Source: Verrucomicrobiales bacterium (GTDB taxonomy: Bacteria > Verrucomicrobiota > Verrucomicrobiia > Limisphaerales > UBA11320). From it: a DNA stretch of 56,065 nt. Shown here in pieces: positions 9,540-19,400 of the stretch. The notes under the pieces are model-generated. The model made no database searches. It was not told the DNA's origin and saw only the letters and a list, made by a program, of their open reading frames with translations. Numbering within the stretch: the stretch's first letter is position 1; the number at the start of each line of letters is the position of its first letter. Position numbers and translations under genes: made by a program. Location: contig JAEUHE010000124.1 in the NCBI GenBank assembly GCA_016793885.1, forward strand, positions 1 through 56,065, in the 5' to 3' direction.

Positions 9540-11259
9540 GATCGGTCACGGCGCCCAAGTGAGCAGAGCTGACCGACTTGGCGTACTTCGCCAGCACACC
9601 GGAAGTGTAACGCGGGGCCGGACGCCGCCACTGGGCGGCACGACGCTTGATCTCCGCCTGAGGCACTTCGAGATTCACTTGGCGATTCTTGGCATCAATG
9701 GTAATCGGGTCCCCATCCTTAACCAAGGCGATCACGCCACCTTCATAGGCTTCCGGGGTGACATGCCCGACGACGAATCCGTGGCTGCCTCCGGAAAACC
9801 GCCCATCGGTGATCAGCGCCACCTCTTTCCCAAGGCCCTTGCCCATGATGGCGGAGGTGGGAGAGAGCATTTCCCGCATTCCAGGCCCACCCTTAGGTCC
9901 TTCGTAGCGAATCACGATCACATGGCCCTTCTTGACCGTGCCATCCAAGATCGCCGCCAAAGCCTTTTCCTCACTCTCGAACACCAGAGCTTTTCCGCTG
10001 AACTTGAGGCCCTCCTTGCCGGAAATTTTGGCCACCGCCCCGGTGGTTGCAAGGTTTCCGTAAAGCACCACCAAATGACCCTCCGGCTTGATCGGGTTAT
10101 CGAAGGATCGAATCACGTCCTGGCCCTTCGGATACGGCTTCACCCCGCGCAGGTTTTGGGCGATCGTCTTGCCCGTGACGGTCATGCAGTCGCCGTGGAG
10201 CAATCCCTTGTCGAGGAGCATCTTCATCAACGGTGTCAAACCGCCAATGCGAACCAGCTCGGCCATGACGTACTTGCCGCTGGGCTTAAGGTCACCCAAG
10301 ACCGGAACACGCTTTCCAACCCGCGTGAAGTCATCGATGGTCAGCTTGACGCCCGCAGCATGGGCCATCGCCAGGAGATGCAGCACGGCATTGGTCGAAC
10401 CGCCCAAAGCGGTCACGACGGTGATGGCATTCTCGAAGGCTTTCTTGGTGAGGATATCCAAAGGCCGAATGCCCAGCTTGACCAAATTCAACACCGCCGC
10501 GCCCGCGCGCTCGCAGTCCAGCTCCTTGTCCTTGGAGATGGCCGCCTGAGCGGAACTGTTCGGCAAGCTCATACCCAAAGCCTCGATGGCCGAGGCCATC
10601 GTGTTGGCGGTATACATACCGCCGCATGACCCCGCTCCAGGGATCGCCTTGCTCTCCAGCTCGTCAAGCTGCCGGTCGTCCATCTTGCCGGCCGCATGCT
10701 TGCCCACCGCCTCGAAGACGCTGACCACGTCTACCGGGTTGCCTTCATAGATGCCCGGCATGATCGTTCCCCCGTAGACGAAAACCGCTGGACGGTTCAA
10801 ACGAGCGATCGCTATCAGGCAGCCCGGCATGTTTTTGTCGCAGCCGCCAATCGCGACCAAGCCGTCCATCCCCTCGCAGCCGACCACCGTCTCGATCGAG
10901 TCGGCAATGACCTCGCGAGAGACCAGCGAGTATTTCATGCCCTCGGTTCCCATGGAGATACCATCCGAGATCGTGATGGTGTTAAAGGTCACGGCTTTCC
11001 CGCCCGCCTCGTTCACGCCGATCCCCACTTGGACCGCGAGATGATCAATGTGCATATTGCACGGCGTCACCATTCCCCACGTCGAGGCCACTCCGATCTG
11101 CGGCTTGCGAAAGTCTTCCTTCTTAAACCCGACAGCATACAGCATCGCCCGGCTGGCGGCGCGCTCCGGCCCGTCCACCACGATGGACGAGAACGTACGA
11201 GTGGAGTCAAGGGCTCCCCGGCCCCCCCGGGAAGAACGCTGTTTAGAAATCTTTTTCAT
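9535..11259 (-). CDS. ilvD: Dihydroxy-acid dehydratase
   Basis: IlvD dehydrates 2,3-dihydroxy-isovalerate and 2,3-dihydroxy-3-methylvalerate to the 2-oxo acids in valine, leucine and isoleucine synthesis. It uses an Fe-S cluster and Mg2+. The 574 residues match the family. The three cluster cysteines lie in [16 protein letters not shown] and [14 protein letters not shown], and the C-terminal [18 protein letters not shown] signature is intact. The start is ATG at 11259 (MKKISKQ). No other ilv gene is adjacent. It diverges from the TPR gene across about 90 bp. Confidence 0.96.
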   Translation of the reverse strand: MKKISKQRSSRGGRGALDSTRTFSSIVVDGPERAASRAMLYAVGFKKEDFRKPQIGVASTWGMVTPCNMHIDHLAVQVGIGVNEAGGKAVTFNTITISDGISMGTEGMKYSLVSREVIADSIETVVGCEGMDGLVAIGGCDKNMPGCLIAIARLNRPAVFVYGGTIMPGIYEGNPVDVVSVFEAVGKHAAGKMDDRQLDELESKAIPGAGSCGGMYTANTMASAIEALGMSLPNSSAQAAISKDKELDCERAGAAVLNLVKLGIRPLDILTKKAFENAITVVTALGGSTNAVLHLLAMAHAAGVKLTIDDFTRVGKRVPVLGDLKPSGKYVMAELVRIGGLTPLMKMLLDKGLLHGDCMTVTGKTIAQNLRGVKPYPKGQDVIRSFDNPIKPEGHLVVLYGNLATTGAVAKISGKEGLKFSGKALVFESEEKALAAILDGTVKKGHVIVIRYEGPKGGPGMREMLSPTSAIMGKGLGKEVALITDGRFSGGSHGFVVGHVTPEAYEGGVIALVKDGDPITIDAKNRQVNLEVPQAEIKRRAAQWRRPAPRYTSGVLAKYAKSVSSAHLGAVTDL

Positions 11260-11348
11260 TCGTTTGTATGGGGAGCAGCATTGATGAAGTCGCGGGAATT
11301 GGCAAGCAACGGGTTGGAGGCGATTTCAGGTTTGGCATTGGCCAATCG

Positions 11349-11975
11349 ATGGCTATGGTTCGTGGTGTGTCTTATCGGCTGACAGATCCGCTGAGCCAGC
11401 TTGGCCCCGAGGATGAGGATCCAATCCGACGTTGGATCAAGCAGCTCTCCAGCGGAGCCCCGGCCGAGCGGCAGCGCGCAGTGCGGCAACTGATCCGCAA
11501 GCGCGCTGAACCCGCCTTGGTGGAGTGTCTTCGCAGTCCCGACGCCCTGGCGGTGTCCCTCGCCACCAACGCGCTCTGGGAATGTTGGCTCAACGAACGC
11601 GGGCGTCACGCCCGCAGCGAGATCGACCGCGGCGTGGGACTGATGGAGTCAGGAGAGTATCGGGAAGCGGAAGAAGTCTTTCTCAACCTCATGGCCGAGT
11701 ATCCCGATTGGGCCGAAGCGAAAAACAAGCAGGCCACCCTGCTCTACCTGCGCGGGCAGCCTGCGTTGAGCATGGCCCTCTGCGCCGAAGTGGTCCGCCT
11801 GAAACCGCATCACTTCGGCGCCTGGAATGGCATGGCGCTGTGCGCCGCCCAGCTGGGGAAGTGGACGATGGTCTTGGATGCAGCCACCAAGGCCCTCGAG
11901 ATCCAACCCAACTCCGAAGCCAACCTCCATCTCATCCAACTGGCCAAGGAACAACTCGACGAAGGGCTAGTGTAG
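11349..11975 (+). CDS. TPR-repeat protein
   Basis: A soluble protein of about 208 residues. The first part is helical with HEAT-like character (PAERQRAVRQLIRKR, PALVECLRSPDALAVSLA). Two to three tetratricopeptide repeats follow (GVGLMESGEYREAEEVFLNL, AEYPDWAEAKNKQATLLYLR, and one ending ALEIQPNSEANLHLIQLA). These fold into protein-binding superhelices, so a scaffold role is likely, with no specific partner visible. The frame is open to an ATG at 11268, only 8 bp from the divergent ilvD start. The ATGs at 11349 or 11355 leave room for promoters and are preferred. Confidence 0.6.
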   Translation: MAMVRGVSYRLTDPLSQLGPEDEDPIRRWIKQLSSGAPAERQRAVRQLIRKRAEPALVECLRSPDALAVSLATNALWECWLNERGRHARSEIDRGVGLMESGEYREAEEVFLNLMAEYPDWAEAKNKQATLLYLRGQPALSMALCAEVVRLKPHHFGAWNGMALCAAQLGKWTMVLDAATKALEIQPNSEANLHLIQLAKEQLDEGLV

Positions 11976-12024
11976 TGTCTCACAAGGTCTGACACCAACC
12001 AAAGCCCCCTCGAGCAGGTTGACA

Positions 12025-12040
12025 CCCTCTCCTTGGAGGG
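12025..12040. terminator. Short hairpin between convergent genes
   Basis: CCCTC (12025-12029) pairs with GAGGG (12036-12040) in the 84-bp gap after the TPR gene. It has no T-run. It may end the convergent transcripts. Confidence 0.25.
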
Positions 12041-12059
12041 AGCCGCCAGGGCGAGGCGA

Positions 12060-12416
12060 CTACTGCCGTGCCAGGTTCGCCCGGCCGCCACGCAGAACGT
12101 ACTTCTGCACCTTACCCGTAGCGGTCTTCGGCAGCTCAGGCACCCAAGTAAAAAACTGAGGCACTTTAAAATGAGCGAGATTCTGGCGAGCAAACTGGCG
12201 CAGTTCGTCCTCGGCCAACGCGGCTCCGGCACGCAGGACCACGAAGGCATGCGGTGACTCACCCCATTTCTCATGAGGCACCCCCACCACAGCGACCTCC
12301 TGCACCGCAGGATGCCGAAGGAGCAGCCCTTCCACCTCGACGGAGGAGATATTCTCACCGCCGCTGATGATGACATCCTTGAGTCGATCGCGGATTTCGA
12401 GGTAGCGGTCGGGATC
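12060..12416 (-). pseudogene. C-terminal fragment of an acyl-CoA synthetase
   Basis: About 118 residues match the C-terminal domain of AMP-forming acyl-CoA synthetases: DRYLEIRDRLKDVIISGGE, NISSVEVEGLLLRHP, VAVVGVPHEKWGESPHAFVV, and the PELPKTATGKVQKYVLR tail with the catalytic lysine motif. The large N-terminal adenylation domain of about 400 residues, including the P-loop and acyl pocket, is absent. Homology stops abruptly at about 12416, exactly where cytochrome sequence on the opposite strand begins. The frame runs on to an ATG at 12473, but that extension is antisense to the cytochrome. This is either a true truncation or an assembly join. It cannot encode an active enzyme. Confidence 0.8.
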
Positions 12417-13292
12417 GCCTGCGTGACTTGCCACGACACCCACAATCAGCATACCTACAACAACCCGCTTCACGGCGTGGTGTCGTTCACCAACCTCCTA
12501 ACCGGCTCGGTCATCCAGCTCACGAATCAAGCGCTGGGAGCACGTTACACCACGCAGCTCCGTGAGCCCTTGTCATCCCTCGAGGACTACCATTCGACCG
12601 GAAACTTCGCGACCAACTACAACCCGGCGATCAACCTCTGCGCTCAGTGCCACAACGACCGAGGCGCGACCTTCACCAGGACCGATCGCCCGCCTCACCG
12701 GTCACCGCAGTACAATATGCTTCTGGGCACCGTAGGCGAACTGCCGGATCATTATCCGGCCCACCTGCCCTCCACCCACTCGCGGATAGAGAAGCAATGC
12801 GTGTCGTGCCACATGCAGACCTCAGGCCAGGGGGAGATGGGTCAGTCAGGACACCACTTCAAGGTCACATCCTATGAAGCCTGTGCCAGCTGCCATGGGA
12901 GCGCGGAGAATGCCCAGGCTTTCGCCGCGTTTGTGAAGGATGTCATTCTCTCGCTGAGCAACGATGTCAAAACAGCTTTGGACAAGTGGGCAGTCACCCG
13001 GGCGGCGCCCGGCCTGCGCAAGTACGGAGCCTTGGCCTGGGAATATCAGAACGCCGGTGGGCTCTCCACCACGAACGGAGCGCTCGCGGGTCCCGTCTCC
13101 TCTCCGAATGATCCTGCTCGGGATGAGCAACGGCTCATTCCGCTGAATATCCAGAAGGCGCGCTTCAACCTCTACCTGGTGATCAACGACGGAAGCTATG
13201 GCGCGCACAATGGCCCGTACGCGATCAGCCTGCTGAGCGCGGCCCTCGATTGGATCGAGCAAGAGAACACAGAGCCTAACCAACCCCAATGA
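12415..13292 (+). pseudogene. 5'-truncated multihaem c-type cytochrome
   Basis: About 290 residues of a multihaem cytochrome survive, with four CxxCH sites: CVTCH, CAQCH, CVSCH and CASCH. The conserved tail KARFNLYLVINDGSYGAHN occurs in octahaem and related respiratory cytochromes. The first haem motif begins at 12420 with no signal peptide before it. The frame continues upstream to 12273 only because it is antisense to the acyl-CoA synthetase fragment. The N-terminus with its export signal and probably further haems is missing. It overlaps the next cytochrome gene by ATGA, so it was the first known gene of the porin-cytochrome operon. As it stands it would not be exported. Confidence 0.75.
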
Positions 13293-14197
13293 CAGAAGAA
13301 ACCGAGAGGTCAGGACGACCGAAGGGACATTTCATGAAAATTCGCAACTTCCGTGGAGTCGGAAAGCTGGTATCGGGACGGGCGAGGAGGTGGGCCTGCT
13401 TGGCTGCAGTGGTCGTAGCCCTGATTGCGGCCGTCTCCTGTTCGACGGTCCGCCGGACGGTGGTGCAACTGCCCATGGTTCCCGGAGCCTCCTATGTGGG
13501 TTCCAAGGAATGCGAGCAATGCCATGAGGAGATCTACCGGGGCTTTATCGGCACGGCTGACCATGCCCGGCTCATGACTCCCGGGCCGAACGCTGTGGAG
13601 GCGGGCTGCGAAGCCTGCCATGGCCCGGCCAGCCTTCACGCCGAGTCGGGAGGCGAAGTAAAGACCGCTTATGGCTTCAGCGCCGGGCGCCCAGCGGCCA
13701 ACAGCTTCGGGGCCGCCGTGGCCCTCCACGGAGCACGATCCAAGGACACCGCCTGCTTTCAATGCCATGCCGATGTTCGAGGGCAGTTCAGCCTACCCAG
13801 TCATCACCCGATGCCGGAGGGGAAACTGAACTGTGTGGATTGCCATCCGCCGCACAAGGGCTCCAGCCATCTAGGCGGCGGGGCCGCATTGCTTACTCAA
13901 AACCAGGGTTGCCTGAGCTGCCATCCCTCACAACGCGGTCCTCACGTTTTCGAACACGAGGCCGTCCGCGAGGGATGCACCGTCTGCCACACGGCGCACG
14001 GGTCGGTGAACCCGAAGCTGCTCACCGCTCGAGACGCGAACCTCTGTTATAAGTGCCACTTCCAGAGAGTCAGCGGCGGCCAGTTGCTCATTGGCGATTC
14101 CGATCACACGTTGCGAGTGCAACAGGGCACCTGCTGGACCGCTGGATGCCATGAAGCTGTTCACGGTTCCCGAGTCAGTTCATCTCTGCGCTTCTAA
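13289..14197 (+). CDS. Eight-haem cytochrome lipoprotein (DmsE/MtrA-like)
   Basis: This multihaem c-type cytochrome has up to 302 residues. The CxxCH sites in order are CEQCH, CEACH, CFQCH, CVDCH, CLSCH, CTVCH and CYKCH, and a final CWTAGCH has the rarer CxxxCH spacing, giving eight predicted haems. DmsE/MtrA relatives usually carry ten. The N-terminus has a signal peptide with a lipobox-like AAVSC, so it is probably a periplasm-facing lipoprotein. The ATG at 13289 overlaps the previous stop (ATGA). A second in-frame ATG at 13334 has GAAGGG upstream and starts directly at the signal peptide. The following MtrB/PioB-like barrel suggests it inserts into or docks on that porin to carry electrons across the outer membrane. 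Confidence 0.82.
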   Translation: MTEETERSGRPKGHFMKIRNFRGVGKLVSGRARRWACLAAVVVALIAAVSCSTVRRTVVQLPMVPGASYVGSKECEQCHEEIYRGFIGTADHARLMTPGPNAVEAGCEACHGPASLHAESGGEVKTAYGFSAGRPAANSFGAAVALHGARSKDTACFQCHADVRGQFSLPSHHPMPEGKLNCVDCHPPHKGSSHLGGGAALLTQNQGCLSCHPSQRGPHVFEHEAVREGCTVCHTAHGSVNPKLLTARDANLCYKCHFQRVSGGQLLIGDSDHTLRVQQGTCWTAGCHEAVHGSRVSSSLRF

Positions 14198-14210
14198 CTC
14201 ATCGCCCTCC

Positions 14211-16334
14211 ATGAAACCTCACCGGACACCCATTCAGGATCGGGCGAACTGGCTCTGGGCCTCGCCCCTCGGTTTCTTAGCCGCAGTGTCGGCGCTCTCC
14301 GCGGCGGACACGAACTCTCCGCCGGCAGCCGTCGAACCCCTCACCCCGGAGCAACTGTTCGAAGGCGGAGCAACCAGCTACAATAACTGGATCGACATTT
14401 CCACCGGTGGTTTTTTCAACAGCGGCAACCGCTCCTCGGCACAACGCCGACGTCAGGGCCCCACCGGCGCCTTCGGGGGTATCGAAGATTTCCACTACCA
14501 GGCGGACGTCGACAAGACAACCACCTTGGCACTCGACGGCAGGGCGTTACTCGAGAGAAACGACTACAAGCTCAGCCTGGATCTCGTTCGGGAGAAAGTC
14601 GGATTTCTCAAGGTTTCCTACGGGGAATACACTACCTGGTCCAGCAGCGACGGTGGATTCTACCCTCCGTCCGACACCTGGTACCGAGTCTTTGATCACG
14701 CGCTCACCCTCGACCGAGGTGAGTTTGCTTTCGAGGGTGGTTTAACCTTGGAGAATGCGCCTCAGGTTCGATTCAAATACACCCACAGCTCGCGCGATGG
14801 CCAAAAAGGCTCCACCATTTGGGGGATCGCGCATCCATCAGTTGGGGTCACGCAAGGACTGTCCCCTTCCTTCTACGACATCAACGAGCAACGGGACGCG
14901 TTCCAACTCGATGTTACCCATAAAATCGAAAAGACCGATGTGGGCGTCGGAATCCGCTATGAGAAAGGTGAGGTCGACAACGCCCTCAAGATCACCCAAT
15001 CGCCCGGCGAACCGGCTCAACTGCGGGTCACCGACCGCCAGGGAACATCCTACGATCTTTTCAACATCCATGCGTTCACGGAAACTTGGATCAATCCAAA
15101 GATACTTTTGTCCTCGGCCTATTCCTACACTGACCTCGACAACACCTTCTCAGGCAGCCGCATCTATGGGACAGACTTCGATGTCGGATACGTCCCCGCC
15201 GCTCAGAACGGTGCTGGCTATTATGGCTTGAATGGAGGATCGCGCGTGGACGAATACGTCATGGAGCTCAGCCTGATGTATCGGCCCATTCCAACCCTGG
15301 CCATCACACCCTCGTTTCGCGCCCAACAAGAACTTACCGAGGCAAGTTCGAGCGGTTACGAAACCCTTCGAGCGAGTGCGCCGGTCCTTTACAACAGTCA
15401 CAGTGACTCCAGTCCGCTGGACGTGAGGGAACGTCTCGACCTGACCTACTCCGGCGTCACCAATGCGGTGATCTTTGCCCGTGGGGAATGGACAGAGGGA
15501 CGGGGATCGCTCTATGAGAATGGTGGCTTCGGGCCGGTGGGTGGCATCGGCGCAGCCCCTATTCGCCGCCGCACTGAGAGTGACCGGTTCTTCCAGAAGT
15601 ATTCAGCCGGGGTTCGGCTTTACCCCAGCTCCCGGGTCAACTTCGGAATCGGCGGATACTACAAGCTCAACAGCTACGATTACGCGCATCGCATCGACAG
15701 CACCCCCAACAACGGAGCCGGCAACCTCTATCCAGCCTTTCTCGCGATGCACGGGTTTGAGACTTACGACGGCAACCTCCGGATGACCGTGCGCCCGGTC
15801 AAGAACGTGACCCTCGTGAGCCGCTATGAATATCAGCTCTCCACTGTTCAAGCCGAGCCCGACTCAATTGCTGGGCTGGGACAGGTGGAGTCAGCCAAGA
15901 TGACCAGCCGCATTCTCGCTCAAGACGTGAGCTGGAGTCCGTGGTCGCGACTGAATCTGCAGGCTGGGTTCAACTACGTCCTTAGCGACACCAAGACACC
16001 GATCAGCGACTACACTGCCGCGATTCTGAAAGCCCAGAACAACTACTGGACCGCCAACTTATCGTCCACCCTGGTCCTGGATGACAAGTCCGACCTGAAT
16101 CTGGGATACTTTCACTACAGCGCCGACAATTACACGGACAACTCCAACTTCGGCGTTCCTTATGGAGCCGGAGGGCAAGAACATGCCGTCACCGCGACCC
16201 TGACTCGGCGGATCAGTGCCAACATGCTACTCTCCATCAAATACGGTTACTTCCAATACAACGACATCACCTTCGGCGGTCACGACGACTACATCTCGCA
16301 CCTGGTGTATTCGAGCCTCCGCTATCGCTTTTGA
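14211..16334 (+). CDS. MtrB/PioB-like outer-membrane beta-barrel
   Basis: A large outer-membrane barrel of about 707 residues. The N-terminus (MKPHRTPIQD...) has a hydrophobic export segment ending ALSAADT. Many amphipathic strands with aromatic girdles follow, ending SSLRYRF, a terminal Phe typical of BamA substrates. Length, strand density and the adjacent multihaem cytochrome fit the MtrB/PioB/OmbB porin family, which sheathes a cytochrome wire through the outer membrane. The N-terminal CxxC of Shewanella MtrB is not seen. The frame is open to 14091 inside the cytochrome gene, but the ATG at 14211, 13 nt after that stop, is the sensible start. The family call is a pattern match. Confidence 0.7.
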   Translation: MKPHRTPIQDRANWLWASPLGFLAAVSALSAADTNSPPAAVEPLTPEQLFEGGATSYNNWIDISTGGFFNSGNRSSAQRRRQGPTGAFGGIEDFHYQADVDKTTTLALDGRALLERNDYKLSLDLVREKVGFLKVSYGEYTTWSSSDGGFYPPSDTWYRVFDHALTLDRGEFAFEGGLTLENAPQVRFKYTHSSRDGQKGSTIWGIAHPSVGVTQGLSPSFYDINEQRDAFQLDVTHKIEKTDVGVGIRYEKGEVDNALKITQSPGEPAQLRVTDRQGTSYDLFNIHAFTETWINPKILLSSAYSYTDLDNTFSGSRIYGTDFDVGYVPAAQNGAGYYGLNGGSRVDEYVMELSLMYRPIPTLAITPSFRAQQELTEASSSGYETLRASAPVLYNSHSDSSPLDVRERLDLTYSGVTNAVIFARGEWTEGRGSLYENGGFGPVGGIGAAPIRRRTESDRFFQKYSAGVRLYPSSRVNFGIGGYYKLNSYDYAHRIDSTPNNGAGNLYPAFLAMHGFETYDGNLRMTVRPVKNVTLVSRYEYQLSTVQAEPDSIAGLGQVESAKMTSRILAQDVSWSPWSRLNLQAGFNYVLSDTKTPISDYTAAILKAQNNYWTANLSSTLVLDDKSDLNLGYFHYSADNYTDNSNFGVPYGAGGQEHAVTATLTRRISANMLLSIKYGYFQYNDITFGGHDDYISHLVYSSLRYRF

Positions 16335-16412
16335 GGCAAAGCCATCCTGTGAGCGACGTCCGTCACTGGACGATCCCCTGAGCGCAGCGGGCGTTCCTCT
16401 ACCCTTCCTTCC

Positions 16413-16440
16413 GGGGCCCCCGATGGGCCGAGACGGCCCA
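16413..16440. terminator. Hairpin pair in a convergent gap
   Basis: GGGGCCCC (16413-16420) is a palindrome. TGGGCC (16424-16429) then pairs with GGCCCA (16435-16440) over a 5-nt loop. It lies between the convergent porin gene and the PVC dehydrogenase and has no T-run. Confidence 0.3.
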
Positions 16441-16457
16441 CGCTACCTCCCACTCAA

Positions 16458-19400
16458 CTACTTCAAACTCGCCAGGTAGGCGATCACGTCGCGCAGCTCG
16501 AACAATGTGAGAACGTCGCCCATGGGAGGCATGGAGGATAAGGAACTCGAGGACTCCTTCCCAATGTCGCGGCGAGGGATTTCACGAATTTCCCCGGACG
16601 ACAAACGCAACACGATCCCATCGGCGGTTTCACGAACTCGGATACCATCCATCACCTCTCCATCACGAAGCGCCAGCGAGATCGTGACGAAACCTTCTGC
16701 GATCCGACGGCCCGGATCGACCAACGATTCCAGTAGATATTCCCGCGACACCTTGGCCCCAATTCCTTTGAGGACCGGGCCCGCCTGATACCCATCCCCC
16801 CCAGCCTCATGACACCGCACACATTGAGCGCTAGCGTGCGTCTTAAAGATTTCCCGCCCCGACGTCACATCCCCGCCCTGAAGCGACGGGCGAAATCGGG
16901 AGAGCGGATCCGAGGCCGGTAGCATCGCTTCAAATGCCGAAAGCTTGGTCTGCAACAGAGGTTCCGATCGTCCCCTCGCCGCCTGCAACACGTCCAGAAC
17001 GAGCTCGGGAGCAAGTCGGCCCGCGTGCGCATCGGTCAGATACCGATCCAGGATCTCAACAGCCTGGCGCTCAGACAGGGGCGCCAGAAGCCGCAGCATG
17101 AGCTGTTGTTCTCGAACCGAAAGCGACTGGCCTGCCCGGGTGACAGTGGACAGAAAATCCTGAGGTGACTTCGTCGCCAACAGTCGGAGCGTGGTGAGCC
17201 GTACGGCGGGATCACCGGACACCCATGCCTGGGCGAGCAACGCGGGCAGCCGGACATAATCACGCTGACTCAGCAGCTCAAGGGCATGAGACTTGACGGC
17301 GGACGGTTGATTCGTGGAAACGGCCCAACCCGCGAACAGTTCGGGATCCGCTTCAAGCCGATTCTGCAAGATCACTTGGGTCAAGACTCGAGACAGCGTC
17401 AGTCCTGCTCCGTTCAGGAGGCGATTGAGATTCTGCTGCAGCAGACGATCCCCCAGCCCCGCTGGACGATCGCCCAGAGATCGCACCAGTCCCTCAACGC
17501 GATCCAGGTAAGGTCGCCGCTCCCAGACGGCCAAACACTCGGTCGCTTCTGCACGCAAAGACTCAGGGTGGCTTGGATCCAGAGCGTAGCGTAGGAGCCG
17601 CTCCGCGCCAGCCTCGCTACCGAGGCGCAAGTTGGCATTGAGCAGTCGCCGAACTGCACCCTCTTCCGCCCCCATCTCTGCGGTGTCGAGCATGGCAGCG
17701 AGCGCAGGCAAGGCGGCGGGAATTGAGAAGTCGTCATGAACAGCCCGAATGGCCTCATAGCGAATCACGGCATCTCGGTCGCGCAGAAATTCCGCAACCA
17801 TCGGCGAACTCAACCGGCGTAAAGCCAACACGGCCGCTCGTCGAACATCGACGGATGCATGCCCGGCGAGAGCCTTCAATGCCGATTCGTCGCCGATCCC
17901 AGCCAGGCCCATCACTCCAGCATGGCGGAGAAGCGGATCCTGATTGGCGTTGTTTGCCAGCATCCCAACCAACTGCGGAAACGCGCTGGCATTGGCGATT
18001 TTCCCCAAGGCCACCGCTGCATGGTAGCGAACCCTGGGGCTTTCGTCGTCCAGGCTCCTGGCAAGACGCCCCGCCACGGGCAACCGCAGATCCCCGGCTA
18101 GTTTTGCAGCCTGAGCGCGAATTTCCGGATCCGGATCCGAGAATGGGAGCGGGTCTGCATCGAAGGAACGGCCGCACTGGCCCAGTCCCCACAAGGCATG
18201 GACTCGCGCCAAACGGGCGGCGGAGGCAGTACGAGCCACCTCCAGGAGAGTGCTCTTTGCTCCGCGCGTCACCAACTCAAACTGAGCCCGCTGGCGCACA
18301 CGCTGGTCGGGATGCCCCAGGAGAAGCGCGAGTTCCTCGATGGACGTGGCGTTAAGACCTACGGAGAGCAGTCGTCGGACTTCGACCCGCAAAGGCGATC
18401 CAGCCTCACGCGGATCGTCCAATCGCCAAATAGCCCCCTTGTCGTTCGGCTCCCACATTCCATCCCAATCCGCGACGAACAGAGCGCCGTCAGGACTGAA
18501 GTTCAACGCACTGGCCATCATCCCACTCAGAAGTACATGCTCGTTCACCATCTCAAACGAAGCCCCCTTGGGCTGCGCCTGGAAGGCCGTCACTTTCTGG
18601 ACCGGGAACTGTACGAGGAAAAAGTAACGGCGATAGGACTCGTTGAGGGCAGTGCCCGGGTTGTATTTAATGCTGCCCGGGCCAACCGAGTAGTTGAGGA
18701 TGGGCGGGGTGATATGTGCCGGCTGAGCGGAGTGATGCGGGATCCACATCTTCTCGGCGATCCAGGGGTTGTAGTTGGGCTGATGCGTAAATTTGGCCCA
18801 GCCAGCGTCTCGAAACTGCCAATGCAATCGCCATCCCGAGTCGCTGCCCTCCGCGATGTAAACAAATCGCTCGCGCTCGTCCTCCAGGTCCCCATCGTTG
18901 TCCACCGAGAATAAGTTGCCAAACTCATCGAACGCGATCTCCTGAGGGTTTCTGAGACCCGTCGCGAAGATCTCCAGATCTGATCCATCGGGATTCATGC
19001 GAAGCACTCCGCCCGTGTTCGGAGAGTGGAGCAAACGTCCTTCCTGGTTGGTGACGGAAAACCCATTGTCTCCGACCGAGAAGTAGATTTTCCCCTCCGG
19101 GCCGACCGTCAGCCCATGAAGATCGTGCCCATCGAACGCGGCATGAACTCCAAAGCCTCGGAACATGGACTCCTGAAGCTCCGCAACCCCGTCCGCACTG
19201 GTATCCCGAAGCCGCCACAGGGAGGGATACGCGGTGACCAGTACGTCCTTGCCCCAGGGCATCACGCCCGCGATGACCCCGCCAATTTCCTCATTAAAAC
19301 CCTCCGCGAAGACCTGCGTGCGGTCGGCCTTCCCCTGCCCTTGAGTGTCCTGGAGCAAATGCACGCGCTCCCTCACCATGGTCAGATCCTGCCAATCGTG

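Noticed and set aside
9559-11382. Long plus-strand frames opposite ilvD
   Set aside because: They are antisense to a highly conserved enzyme and show no family features.
12273-12414. Apparent N-terminal extension of the first cytochrome
   Set aside because: These 47 codons are exactly antisense to conserved acyl-CoA synthetase sequence and carry no export signal.
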